From NCBI RefSeq assembly GCF_000424105.1, contig NZ_AUJG01000017.1, positions 1 through 64,000 of the forward strand: a DNA stretch of 64,000 nt, written 5' to 3'. The stretch is from Lachnospira multipara ATCC 19207. GTDB lineage: Bacteria > Bacillota > Clostridia > Lachnospirales > Lachnospiraceae. Each line of letters begins with the position of its first letter. The first letter of the stretch is position 1. Both the position numbers and the translations under genes were made by a program. The notes under the pieces were generated by a model. The model was not told where the DNA came from, made no database searches, and worked only from the letters and a program-made list of their open reading frames with translations. Shown piece after piece: positions 45,302-57,258 of the stretch.

Positions 45302-47821
45302 CTATAAAAATTCCTTTATCAGATCAATAAGTTCATCCCTATCCATTTCTTTAAAATCTCGAGATAGTAATTTAACGTCATCAAAGCTTTCCTCTAACCT
45401 CATTTCTTTATCCACAAGTATTAAAGAAACCTCATGATTTTCTAAATATTTAATAGCCTGTTCCTCAGATTTAACAAGCACAATATTTCCTGCATCTTCT
45501 AGCCACTCTTTGATTTTTCTCAAAACCCCAAGATCTTTATTAATTACTAAAATATTTTGTGGAGCAGTAAAACTCTCAGTCCTTTTATCTTCATTATTTA
45601 ACACTACTAAATCCGTTGATAAATAATTTAAAATCATATTTTCAAGCTTAACTGTGTCTATAGGTTTAGTAAGATAATCATCAAAACCTGCCTCTATGTA
45701 TTTTTCACGCATTCCAGAAACTGCATTAGCCGTAAGACAAATCACTGGTGTATTCTCATTAGCCGTGTCCTTTAATGTTCTCATTTCCTTAATGGTTTCA
45801 ATTCCATCTTTACCTGGCATCATATGATCTAGAAAAATAATATCGTAATGTTTTGTCTTAAACTTACTTATGCAGGCATCTCCACTATCTGCCGTATCAA
45901 TTTGAATTTTTGTTTCTCTAAGCAAGCTAATTAAAACCTTAAGATTTATCTCTGTATCATCAACAATAAGAATTTTCGCTTCTGGAGCCTCAAACTTGGC
46001 TTTATACTCCTTTTGTTCACTTCTAAACTGCTTAAAGGCCTCATCATACTCTCCTATCGCTTCCCAATCAACAACTGTCTGCCTTAATTCAAAGGAAAAA
46101 ACAGAACCAACTCCATATTCACTTTCTACATAAATCTTACTTCCCATCATATTGAGAAAACTCTGTGCAATTGCCATTCCAAGTCCAGTTCCCTCAACAT
46201 CTCGATTTTTCTTCTCTTCAATTCGCTCAAAGGCAATAAAGAGCTTGTCCAAATCTTCTTTTTTTATGCCTACTCCCGTATCCTTAATTTCCACATGTAA
46301 ACTTACTTCATCTTGTCTTTTATCAGATTTAGTACTTGTAATAGTAAATGTTATACCTCCTTCTTTTGTGTACTTCACAGCATTAGATAAAATATTAGTA
46401 ATAATCTGCTTTATTCTTATTTCATCACCAATTAACACCCTTGGAATATTTCTATCCACATTTAATTCAAAGAAAAGCCCTTTTTCCTCGGCCTTACACG
46501 TAACCATATTAACCAAATCATTTAGTAACGAAACGAAATTATAACTTTCCAACACAAGTTCCATCTTGCCAGCTTCGATTTTTGAAAAATCTAATATATC
46601 CTTAATAATAGCAAGTAAGGTAGTACCTGCCATTTTTATATTATTGGCATATGTCAAAATTTCTTCATCATGACTGTTTCTAAGAATCATCTCGTTCATG
46701 CCAACAATGGCATTCATAGGCGTTCTAATATCATGGGACATAGTTGATAAAAACTGTGATTTAGCCTCATTTGCCTGATTTGCAGCTATAGCTGCCACTT
46801 CAAGTTTGCGATTAAAAGCACGAAGCACTAATAAATTAAAGTGGAGCAAAATCATAAGTCCCACGCTTGTCATTCCAAGTAAAAGCCAATCTACAGACCT
46901 GTTATCTGTTAATTCCTTAGCAGGAATATAGGCAATCAAATACCAAGAATCTAAGCTTGTTAAAGGTGTATATGCAATAACACAATCCTCACTTTTTGAA
47001 TTACGAATATGCATAGAAGCTATATCCGTGTGAATACTTTCCACAACCTTATTAAACTCCTTATTAGACATAGGATTATAGGATTTAAAATACTCATAAA
47101 AATTGCTATTTTTTAGAGATTTTCCATGAATCATATAATTTCCGTCCCAATCAATAATAGATATTTCCACCTTTTCATATTCGCCCTTTAAAAAAATGAG
47201 CTTTTGCTCTAAACGGCTTACTGGCACAACTCTAATAATAAGACCATCTCTAATTACACCTTTTTCCTCATCAAGAATCTTAACATTATTTAAAAATGCA
47301 ATGGATTGCACACCATTTAATGGATTTGTATATGCTCTTGTTAGGTTAACTTTACCATCCACATTCTTAATATCAAAATTATCAAAAATTGATATATGAG
47401 AATAATCCACTTGATAATTATTTGAATTTGTTGTACTAGGCGATGTAGATATACCAAGCAAAGATCCATCATCAATATATATTAAATGTCCAGATATTTC
47501 AGATGATATTTTAACTTTTCTAATATAAGAAACTGCTTCCTCCATAGTCATTGGATTTCCTGCATCTGCTAAATTATTAATATAGTTCGACCAAATATCG
47601 CACAAATGCTGCTCATCCTCTAAATAATTATCAATAATTTGTTCTGTGGTTATAGTCATTTTCTCAAAAGACGCAACTAAAGCACGGTTTGACTCTAAGG
47701 CTCTATCATTGGCATATTTCACAATAACAAAAAGAATCAAACCTACCATCAATATATTAATGATAATAATATATCTCCTCTTCAAACTGTATCCCCTATT
47801 CAACCTATTTTTTACAACCAA
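45302..47821 (-). CDS. Hybrid sensor histidine kinase
   Basis: An 839-aa membrane kinase. TM1 (about 16-36), external dCache-like domain (about 40-308), TM2 (about 311-331), DHp with His363 (STMSHDIRTPMNAIVG), ATPase domain (NAVKYTKEGG, DTGVGIKKED, GTGLGMAIAQ). A full receiver (about 612-735) has ILIVDDTEINLK, FLDHMMPGKDG and LTKPID. The C-terminal piece (750-839) looks like a second receiver with altered and missing residues. Most likely drives a phosphorelay through the HPt protein to the REC-HD-GYP regulator, linking an external ligand to c-di-GMP. Confidence 0.92.
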   Translation of the reverse strand: MVVKNRLNRGYSLKRRYIIIINILMVGLILFVIVKYANDRALESNRALVASFEKMTITTEQIIDNYLEDEQHLCDIWSNYINNLADAGNPMTMEEAVSYIRKVKISSEISGHLIYIDDGSLLGISTSPSTTNSNNYQVDYSHISIFDNFDIKNVDGKVNLTRAYTNPLNGVQSIAFLNNVKILDEEKGVIRDGLIIRVVPVSRLEQKLIFLKGEYEKVEISIIDWDGNYMIHGKSLKNSNFYEYFKSYNPMSNKEFNKVVESIHTDIASMHIRNSKSEDCVIAYTPLTSLDSWYLIAYIPAKELTDNRSVDWLLLGMTSVGLMILLHFNLLVLRAFNRKLEVAAIAANQANEAKSQFLSTMSHDIRTPMNAIVGMNEMILRNSHDEEILTYANNIKMAGTTLLAIIKDILDFSKIEAGKMELVLESYNFVSLLNDLVNMVTCKAEEKGLFFELNVDRNIPRVLIGDEIRIKQIITNILSNAVKYTKEGGITFTITSTKSDKRQDEVSLHVEIKDTGVGIKKEDLDKLFIAFERIEEKKNRDVEGTGLGMAIAQSFLNMMGSKIYVESEYGVGSVFSFELRQTVVDWEAIGEYDEAFKQFRSEQKEYKAKFEAPEAKILIVDDTEINLKVLISLLRETKIQIDTADSGDACISKFKTKHYDIIFLDHMMPGKDGIETIKEMRTLKDTANENTPVICLTANAVSGMREKYIEAGFDDYLTKPIDTVKLENMILNYLSTDLVVLNNEDKRTESFTAPQNILVINKDLGVLRKIKEWLEDAGNIVLVKSEEQAIKYLENHEVSLILVDKEMRLEESFDDVKLLSRDFKEMDRDELIDLIKEFL

Positions 47822-47962
47822 AATTATATTTAAATTATACTATAAACACAAAAATTTGTCTTATACTATATTGGAATTATATAAAAAATTATTAACATTT
47901 GTGTTTTTATTTCAAAGTGGTATCCTTATTAAATAGTGACAGATTGAAAAGGAGTGAATAAA

Positions 47963-49042
47963 ATGAAACAAAATCGTATTGACCGTATCTTTGCGGCCTT
48001 AAAAGAAATGAATGTACAACAAATGTTAATTGTAGATCCTATGTCTATATATTATCTTACTGGTATCTATCAGGAACCCTTTGAACGTTTCTATGGATTA
48101 TTGCTTAGAGAAGATGGAAAGAATGTCTTTTTCTTAAATAAATTATTTAATGCTCCTGGGGAGCTTGGAGTTGAAAAAGTTTGGTATTCAGATACCGACG
48201 ATGTGGCTGATGTTATAATGCCATATATTAATCCTGATTGGACTTTAGGTGTTGATAAGGATATTCGCGCAAGATTCCTTCTCCCACTTATGGAACGTAA
48301 TGCAGCTAAGGGCTTTGTTAATTCATCAATTGCCATTGATACTACTCGTGGTATTAAAGATGAAGAAGAACAGGAAAAAATGCGTGTTGCAAGTCATATT
48401 AACGACCTAGCAATTGCTAAATTTAAAGAACTTGTTCACGATGGTGTTACTGAAAAAGAAGTTGCTGATCAGACTCTTAAGATTTATCAGGACCTTGGAG
48501 CAGATGGTTTCTCCTTTGAACCATTAGTTGCCTTTGGTAAGAATGCAGCAGATCCACACCATTCACCAGATAATACAGTAATTAAACCTGGTGATTGCGT
48601 ACTCTTTGATGTTGGATGCATTAAGGATGGATACTGTTCTGATATGACAAGAACATTTTTCTATAAAGAAGTATCCGATAAGGATAGATTTATCTATAAT
48701 ACTACTCGTGCTGCAAATGAAGCTGCTATCGCTAAAATTAAGCCAGGCATTAAGTTAAAAGAGCTCGATAAGACTGCAAGAGATCTTATTTCAAATGAAG
48801 GCTATGGCGAGAACTTCACTCACAGACTTGGTCATTTCATCGGCCTATCAGAGCATGAATTTGGCGATGTTTCATCAACTAATGAGACAGAAGCTAAGGC
48901 AGGTATGATTTTCTCAATTGAACCTGGTATTTATGTCACTGATGAAGTGGGTGTTCGTGTAGAAGACCTTGTACTTGTAACTCCTGAGGGTGTTGAAGTA
49001 CTTAATAGCTATCCTAAGGAATTGGAGATTATTGGCAAGTAA
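47963..49042 (+). CDS. Xaa-Pro peptidase (M24B family)
   Basis: About 359 aa with the creatinase/aminopeptidase P layout: N-terminal domain (1-130) and pita-bread catalytic domain. Metal ligands are visible in FDVGCIKDGYCSDMTRT (two Asp), LGHFIGLSEHE (His), FSIEPGIYV (Glu) and GVRVEDLV (Glu). It removes an N-terminal residue before proline in cytoplasmic peptides. ATG 47963 has AAAGGAG 8 nt upstream; a GTG three codons earlier is less likely. Single gene with a terminator after it. Confidence 0.93.
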   Translation: MKQNRIDRIFAALKEMNVQQMLIVDPMSIYYLTGIYQEPFERFYGLLLREDGKNVFFLNKLFNAPGELGVEKVWYSDTDDVADVIMPYINPDWTLGVDKDIRARFLLPLMERNAAKGFVNSSIAIDTTRGIKDEEEQEKMRVASHINDLAIAKFKELVHDGVTEKEVADQTLKIYQDLGADGFSFEPLVAFGKNAADPHHSPDNTVIKPGDCVLFDVGCIKDGYCSDMTRTFFYKEVSDKDRFIYNTTRAANEAAIAKIKPGIKLKELDKTARDLISNEGYGENFTHRLGHFIGLSEHEFGDVSSTNETEAKAGMIFSIEPGIYVTDEVGVRVEDLVLVTPEGVEVLNSYPKELEIIGK

Positions 49043-49090
49043 GACTTAGGCGTTGCATTGTGAAAATATTCTTTCCCTAATTGGGAATAA

Positions 49091-49145
49091 AAATAGAGGC
49101 CCTAACACAATTTTAATAACTGTGCTAGGGTCTCTTTATTTTTTC
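49091..49145. terminator. Bidirectional terminator between peptidase and GH2 genes
   Basis: Stem AGAGGCCCTAACACA / TGTGCTAGGGTCTCT with T-rich tails on both strands (TTTATTTTTT on plus, TATTTTTATT on minus), placed between two convergent genes. Confidence 0.88.
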
Positions 49146-49181
49146 TGATTTAAACAAGCTTATTTCTCATGTCTAAAATAT

Positions 49182-51386
49182 TTAATACTCAACTTCTATT
49201 TTATTTAATTCGCTGTTAAACAGGTTAATATCCAAATTTTCAGGTTTTGCCCTATTTATTACACTTTGCAATGCAAGACCTAGGGGAAAATCTTCATTTG
49301 ATAAAATCATTTCTAAAATATCTGGAATATACTTCTTTAGTATCTCGTAAGTATCCTTATTCTCAATTAGGTCATTAACTGTATCTTTAATAGAATAAAA
49401 ACCTTCCTTAGTTAAATCATCATCCTTTAAAAACCAGTTCTTTACGCTAGTTCCAGCAGCTTCAGCCTCAAGCCTATAAGATTTATCTTCTTCCTTAACC
49501 TTAACAAAACTTGCGCTGTCACTACAATCTCCGCTTATAACAGTGATATCATTAACCTGGCTTTCTAGTCTTAGATTTTCAAAAATAATTGTTGCATTTC
49601 CATTGTTACTTGCCTCAATGCACTCCTTTCCATTAAGTAAGAGAGTGGCTGTCTCACAATTAGTGAATACTTTTATATCAATAGTATCCTCTAATCTATT
49701 TACAAATCTTTTAGAACAAATATGAACAAATTTCTCCTTGCTCCACTTAGCTTTATAATAATAGAATGCATCTTTTTTTATTTTTCTATCTGCAGTTACA
49801 AGGCCCTTTCCATTAACTTTATCTAGGCCACCTTCTTGTCTTATGGCACTTGAAAAATCAAACATATTCCAAACATAACTGCCCCATAAATATGGCTTAG
49901 TCTCAAATATCTTATAAACAGTTTCATGATATAAAGCCTGATATTCCTCTGAATAATCCTTAACTTGCGGATTATTTGAATGAAGCCCAATATTACAGTC
50001 TACCCCATATTCACTCATGCCAATAGCTAGATTTGGCCTAGCCTCATGGAACTTATCAAGGTATTTACTATAATCCTGCATTTTCCCATAATACCAACCA
50101 AAATATACGTTGTAGCCTATCATATCTGTTGTCTCATTAAGCTTACTTTTAAATTTAACAGTGTAGAGATTAGCTGCACTAACTAGTCTTTGACTATCAA
50201 GACTCTTGACTAATTCCTTGGATTTTATTAGGTCTTCATACATATATGGAGCATCTCTAAACATACCAATTTCATTTTGGATACCCCAACAGTAAATACT
50301 AGGATGATGAATATTTTGTAGGATTAATTCCTTTAGTTGCTCCCTAGCATTATCAAGTAATTCTTCATTCTGTGTCATTTTAAGCATAGGAATTTCAGCC
50401 CATATTAAGTATCCCTTCTTATCAGCACATTCATATGTAAAGCTACTATGCTGATAATGGGACAATCTAATAGAATTAGCTCCTATCTCATCAATTAATG
50501 AAAAATCATTTAAAATGTCATCATTTACAACTGCGCTATATTTTTCTCCCACATCCTGATGCTTAGAAACTCCGTTAATTCTAATGTGCTCATTATTTAA
50601 AAATAAACCATTATTAGGATCGATCTCTACACATCTAAAGCCGGTTTTTGTGATTTTTTCATCAACTAATTCATCAGCTGAATAAAGTCTAGTAATTACA
50701 GTATATAAATATGGATTTTTCTTACCATTCCACAATATAGGATTCTTTATTTGTGCCTGAATGTGTTCTCTTATCTCACAGACGTAGCTATAAATAATTG
50801 TTCCATCTGCTGCCTTTATAATTGTCTCTAGTCTATCTTCCTGCTTTGTCTTGGTGTGCAGTTCAATATCCACTAGACCATAATCCTCATTAAAACTCGT
50901 TCTAACAATCACACCATCTGTTCCATAATAACAAGGATCAAAATATGAGTCATGCTCTGTATAAAGAATATTAACGCCTCTATATAGTCCGCCAAAAATC
51001 GTAAAATCTCCAACTAAGGGAGAGATTGTTTCATCAAGTGCATTTGTTACATAAATGCTTACTTCTAGCTCTTTTTTACCCTTATAAATTTCCTCTGGAA
51101 TCTGGCATCTAAAGGCACTATATCCACCTTTATGCTCTGTTAACAAAACATTATCCACATAAACATAAGCATGTTGGTCTGCTGCCTCAACATCAATAAA
51201 TACATTTTTCCAATTGTCATTTATTAACAATTTTTTTGAATATTTTGCCATACCCCTGTAGTAATCATCATTGCTATACCATGTATGAGGTAAGTCCACA
51301 ATTTCAGATTTTTCAGGGCTTGTATCCATTGACATACTATTAACTTTTGTAAACTCCCAAGCATTATTAAATGATAATTTATTCAT
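49182..51386 (-). CDS. GH2 family glycoside hydrolase (beta-galactosidase-like)
   Basis: A 734-aa intracellular enzyme (no signal peptide). Sugar-binding jelly roll (20-150), Ig-like domain (150-250) and TIM barrel. The acid/base is Glu372 in WGIQNEIG and the nucleophile Glu459 in GMSEYGVD. The last 140 residues (about 590-734) are an extra C-terminal domain. It may cleave beta-galactosides, but beta-glucuronidase and others share the family. It overlaps by 8 bp the symporter gene, whose product is expected to bring in its substrate; an AraC regulator is divergent. Confidence 0.9.
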   Translation of the reverse strand: MNKLSFNNAWEFTKVNSMSMDTSPEKSEIVDLPHTWYSNDDYYRGMAKYSKKLLINDNWKNVFIDVEAADQHAYVYVDNVLLTEHKGGYSAFRCQIPEEIYKGKKELEVSIYVTNALDETISPLVGDFTIFGGLYRGVNILYTEHDSYFDPCYYGTDGVIVRTSFNEDYGLVDIELHTKTKQEDRLETIIKAADGTIIYSYVCEIREHIQAQIKNPILWNGKKNPYLYTVITRLYSADELVDEKITKTGFRCVEIDPNNGLFLNNEHIRINGVSKHQDVGEKYSAVVNDDILNDFSLIDEIGANSIRLSHYQHSSFTYECADKKGYLIWAEIPMLKMTQNEELLDNAREQLKELILQNIHHPSIYCWGIQNEIGMFRDAPYMYEDLIKSKELVKSLDSQRLVSAANLYTVKFKSKLNETTDMIGYNVYFGWYYGKMQDYSKYLDKFHEARPNLAIGMSEYGVDCNIGLHSNNPQVKDYSEEYQALYHETVYKIFETKPYLWGSYVWNMFDFSSAIRQEGGLDKVNGKGLVTADRKIKKDAFYYYKAKWSKEKFVHICSKRFVNRLEDTIDIKVFTNCETATLLLNGKECIEASNNGNATIIFENLRLESQVNDITVISGDCSDSASFVKVKEEDKSYRLEAEAAGTSVKNWFLKDDDLTKEGFYSIKDTVNDLIENKDTYEILKKYIPDILEMILSNEDFPLGLALQSVINRAKPENLDINLFNSELNKIEVEY

Positions 51387-52896
51387 TTAACTTCCTCATT
51401 TCATATATTGTTTCTTTAACTTCCTTCATCTTCTCAGGTGTAAGCTCGTAGAATTTCATTGCTATAATGTTAAAAATTGCACCAATAAGCTCTAATCCAT
51501 AATTAAAAATAAGAGCAATTGCAAGTAAGCTTGTGCTATAGCTTGTATTAAGGTCTGGGAATGCATGCTTAAAGCCAATTATTGCAAATCCAATGCCTAC
51601 AAAAGTTGGGCCAAAAGATGAAATTAACTTATCCATAAATGAAAATAAGGTTGCAATCATACCAGGCTTATATTTTCCTGATCGAGCAGCTTCATAATCG
51701 TTAACATCTGCAATCATAGGATTAACTATTGAACTTGTAATCATTTGGAATCCGCCACCAATTACAGTTACAATAAATAAGCATATTGTAAATGCACTAA
51801 AGCCGTTAAACGCCTGACCATAACCATTAACATAACCTGGTAAACAAAGTGTCTTAGGATCCATAAAAATCCAAATTAAAATAGCAACTGTGTCAAGAAA
51901 AATCACTCCCCAAGAACCAATTTGCATAGCCTTCTTTAAACCAAGCTTAGTACCAATGGCTCCGATTCCTAATGTCATCATTACAAGCCCAACAATAGTT
52001 GTGTATAGTGTCCAACCGCCTGAAAGCTTATAGTTGGCAACTACTATTCCATAAAGGACAAGTGTAATTGCACTTGTCTTACAAGTATTAGAAAACTGAT
52101 CTGTAGCTCTTGCTACGATCATCATTTGTAGCGGTCTGTTGTGCTTTAGAATATCTAGATAATCTCTAAATTTTACCTTTGAAGCCTTATTGTTCTTAAT
52201 TACAGAGAACTCTGGAATATCCTTTGGCATAATACAAATATAAGAAATCACAATACCGATTGTTGCTATAATTGCCACAATTCCCCAATATTCATGGAAA
52301 AATAAAGCACTTCTAATTGAGCCATACTTAACAGCTAATGCAGCAGTAACCATCTGCATTACAGCTCTCATAACTCTAACAAAAATTGTACCTGTGATTG
52401 ATAAAATGTTTCTTTGTGCAGGATCATTTGTTAAGCAAACATATCCCACGTGATTTGATACATTTAAAAATGTATATCCAATATAATAAATCGCTGTAAA
52501 AAATATAAAAAATACAGGTCTAATAGGACCAGCTGGCAATCTATCTGTAACATTAAACATTAGAAAACTATTAAATAACAAAAGAGATCCACCCATAATT
52601 AAACAAAGTCTAGTTTTTCCAATGTACTTATTTCCCTTAAACTTATCAACAAAAAAACCTACAATTGGATCAGTTATACCATCCCAAAGACGTGTTATTG
52701 TTGAAAAGCTAGAAGCCAAAATAACAGCCATACCTACATAGCCATTAAGATAGAAGGACATAATCATTGTTAATCCCATATAAAGATTACCTGCCATATT
52801 AGCACCTGAGAATCCTATTATTCTCCAAAGAGGAGCAAAATGTATTCCCCCTTCCTTCATGTATTTTTGGCTTTTGCCCAAATTATTAGTTTCCAT
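51379..52896 (-). CDS. GPH-family sugar:cation symporter
   Basis: A 505-aa transporter with 12 predicted TM helices, of the glycoside-pentoside-hexuronide type. The family motif TRLWDGITDPIVGFFVDKFK (about 69-88) is clear. It brings a glycoside into the cell with a cation; the downstream GH2 enzyme then splits it. The start is supported by GGAGG upstream of ATG. The promoter must lie in the 135-bp gap shared with the AraC regulator. Confidence 0.92.
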   Translation of the reverse strand: METNNLGKSQKYMKEGGIHFAPLWRIIGFSGANMAGNLYMGLTMIMSFYLNGYVGMAVILASSFSTITRLWDGITDPIVGFFVDKFKGNKYIGKTRLCLIMGGSLLLFNSFLMFNVTDRLPAGPIRPVFFIFFTAIYYIGYTFLNVSNHVGYVCLTNDPAQRNILSITGTIFVRVMRAVMQMVTAALAVKYGSIRSALFFHEYWGIVAIIATIGIVISYICIMPKDIPEFSVIKNNKASKVKFRDYLDILKHNRPLQMMIVARATDQFSNTCKTSAITLVLYGIVVANYKLSGGWTLYTTIVGLVMMTLGIGAIGTKLGLKKAMQIGSWGVIFLDTVAILIWIFMDPKTLCLPGYVNGYGQAFNGFSAFTICLFIVTVIGGGFQMITSSIVNPMIADVNDYEAARSGKYKPGMIATLFSFMDKLISSFGPTFVGIGFAIIGFKHAFPDLNTSYSTSLLAIALIFNYGLELIGAIFNIIAMKFYELTPEKMKEVKETIYEMRKLNE

Positions 52897-53031
52897 AAAA
52901 ACCTCCTAATTCAATGAATTATTATGGTAATAAGATAACATTTATTGTAAAATAGCTATAGAACAAAGTTACTCATATTAGTAGAATATTCTTATTTTTA
53001 TTCCACAATATACTATATAAAGGATTATACT

Positions 53032-54234
53032 ATGAAAAATGAACTTACTGACAACAATTTACAACTTATAAGAGAACTCTATAATATCGGATTTTATAAG
53101 ATTAACACCAAAGAAGAAGCCGCAAGATTTGGCAAAAAAAATATGATACATAGAGTGCAATTGATTTTTAGCGCTGATGCTATCATGACTATGAAAGACA
53201 ACATGGATGCCAATACAATCTATGTATTAACTGATGTTTTTAACATTTCAATGCTTGTTTTTCTTCTTGATGATGAACTATATATTTTAGGGCCTTTCAC
53301 ACCACTTCTTCATACAAAGCAAGACGCATTAAGAGTGTTAGAACAAAATAACATAAAGGATTTAAATGTGAATATTTATCTACGTTACAGAAATCTATTT
53401 CCAACGATTTCAGAAGATATGGCAATCCATATAGCTACATCTTTCCTTAAAACTAATGATTCCGAATACTCAGGTCGTAGAATTAAGAAACCTAGCTTTT
53501 TTGAAGACGAAAGCCAGTTCTTATTTTTTGAAGAAGATAGAGAGAACTTTGTTAATCTTTTACAACTTCGATATGACAATGAAAAAAGCTTCTTTAACTG
53601 CGTAACTAAGGGAGATAGTGAGGCTGCCCTTAACTACTTATCTAAAATGCAGCAGGATGTAAGCTATATAAAAAGAATTGGTTCCACATTAGAAAATGAA
53701 AGAATAGGCTGCGCAATTACTAGAACAACCCTAAGAATTGCAGCCCTTAAAGCTGGTTTACCAGTATATGTTATAGATAAGATTTCATCAAAAAATACTA
53801 AACTTACAATTAAAGAAACAGATATTGAAAAAATTCTTGATCACAAGAAAGAAATGGTAAAGGATTTCTGCGAAGCTATTATGCAGCTTAATACTAACAA
53901 ACATAGCGCTGTTATTAATAACGCTATTTACTATCTTGAAAACTACTACCAGGATGATATTACACTTGATTTATTAACAGCAACGATGTCTATTTCCAAG
54001 AGCTATCTTCTAGCTCTATTTAGAAAGGAATTAAACACAACTCCTGGAAATTATCTAAGAAAAGTAAGAGTTACAAAAGCCTGTCAACTTCTAGAAAGCA
54101 GTCAAAAAAGCATTCAGCAAATCAGCGAATCTGTTGGTATAGCTGATAGTAACTATTTTGTTAAGCTCTTTAAAAAAGAAATGGATATGACACCAAGTCA
54201 ATATCGTAAAAAACATAATTCTACTGTAGGCTAA
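53032..54234 (+). CDS. AraC-family transcriptional regulator
   Basis: A 400-aa regulator with an N-terminal sensing part of unassigned fold (1-290) and the two-helix-turn-helix AraC domain at about 295-396: LDLLTATMSISKSYLLALFR and IQQISESVGIADSNYFVKLF, closing PSQYRKKH. Divergent from the GPH/GH2 operon with a 135-bp gap, so it probably activates that operon when the sugar is present. Confidence 0.92.
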   Translation: MKNELTDNNLQLIRELYNIGFYKINTKEEAARFGKKNMIHRVQLIFSADAIMTMKDNMDANTIYVLTDVFNISMLVFLLDDELYILGPFTPLLHTKQDALRVLEQNNIKDLNVNIYLRYRNLFPTISEDMAIHIATSFLKTNDSEYSGRRIKKPSFFEDESQFLFFEEDRENFVNLLQLRYDNEKSFFNCVTKGDSEAALNYLSKMQQDVSYIKRIGSTLENERIGCAITRTTLRIAALKAGLPVYVIDKISSKNTKLTIKETDIEKILDHKKEMVKDFCEAIMQLNTNKHSAVINNAIYYLENYYQDDITLDLLTATMSISKSYLLALFRKELNTTPGNYLRKVRVTKACQLLESSQKSIQQISESVGIADSNYFVKLFKKEMDMTPSQYRKKHNSTVG

Positions 54235-54277
54235 CGCTTAGAGGTGTGGGATTTCTCCGACTGAGTTAGATGTTCCA

Positions 54278-54379
54278 AGGAATTTTTTAGCATACTCACT
54301 TTGTGGACTGTTAAAGAATTCCTTAACATTACTGCTTATATAACAAATGGCCATGCCGTTTTGGGGCACAGCCATTTGT
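54278..54379. other. Two hairpins between convergent genes
   Basis: AGGAATTTTTTAGC/GTTAAAGAATTCCT (54278-54291, 54310-54323) and ACAAATGGC/GCCATTTGT (54343-54379). Neither has a strong T run. They lie between the AraC gene and the wall-anchored protein gene and may slow or stop transcription from both. Confidence 0.45.
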
Positions 54380-54402
54380 ATGATTACCGTTGTTTTTCTG
54401 TT

Positions 54403-57105
<2,703 letters not shown>

Positions 57106-57230
57106 TAGTTTTTCTCACAGGCCTTTAGCCTTTACTCTTTGTGTATTTATATATTGTATCAAAATACACGGTTTTTTATAAGAGTTTTTTCACAATTATT
57201 ATGTCGCATCTACGCAAAATATCAACTATG

Positions 57231-57256
57231 AAAAGCTGGTCTCTCGACCAGCCTTT
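57231..57256 (-). terminator. Terminator of the repeat-rich membrane protein
   Basis: Stem GCTGGTC/GACCAGC with a GAGA loop and TTTTC tail, overlapping the region directly after the stop at 57259. Confidence 0.8.
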
Positions 57257-57258
57257 CT

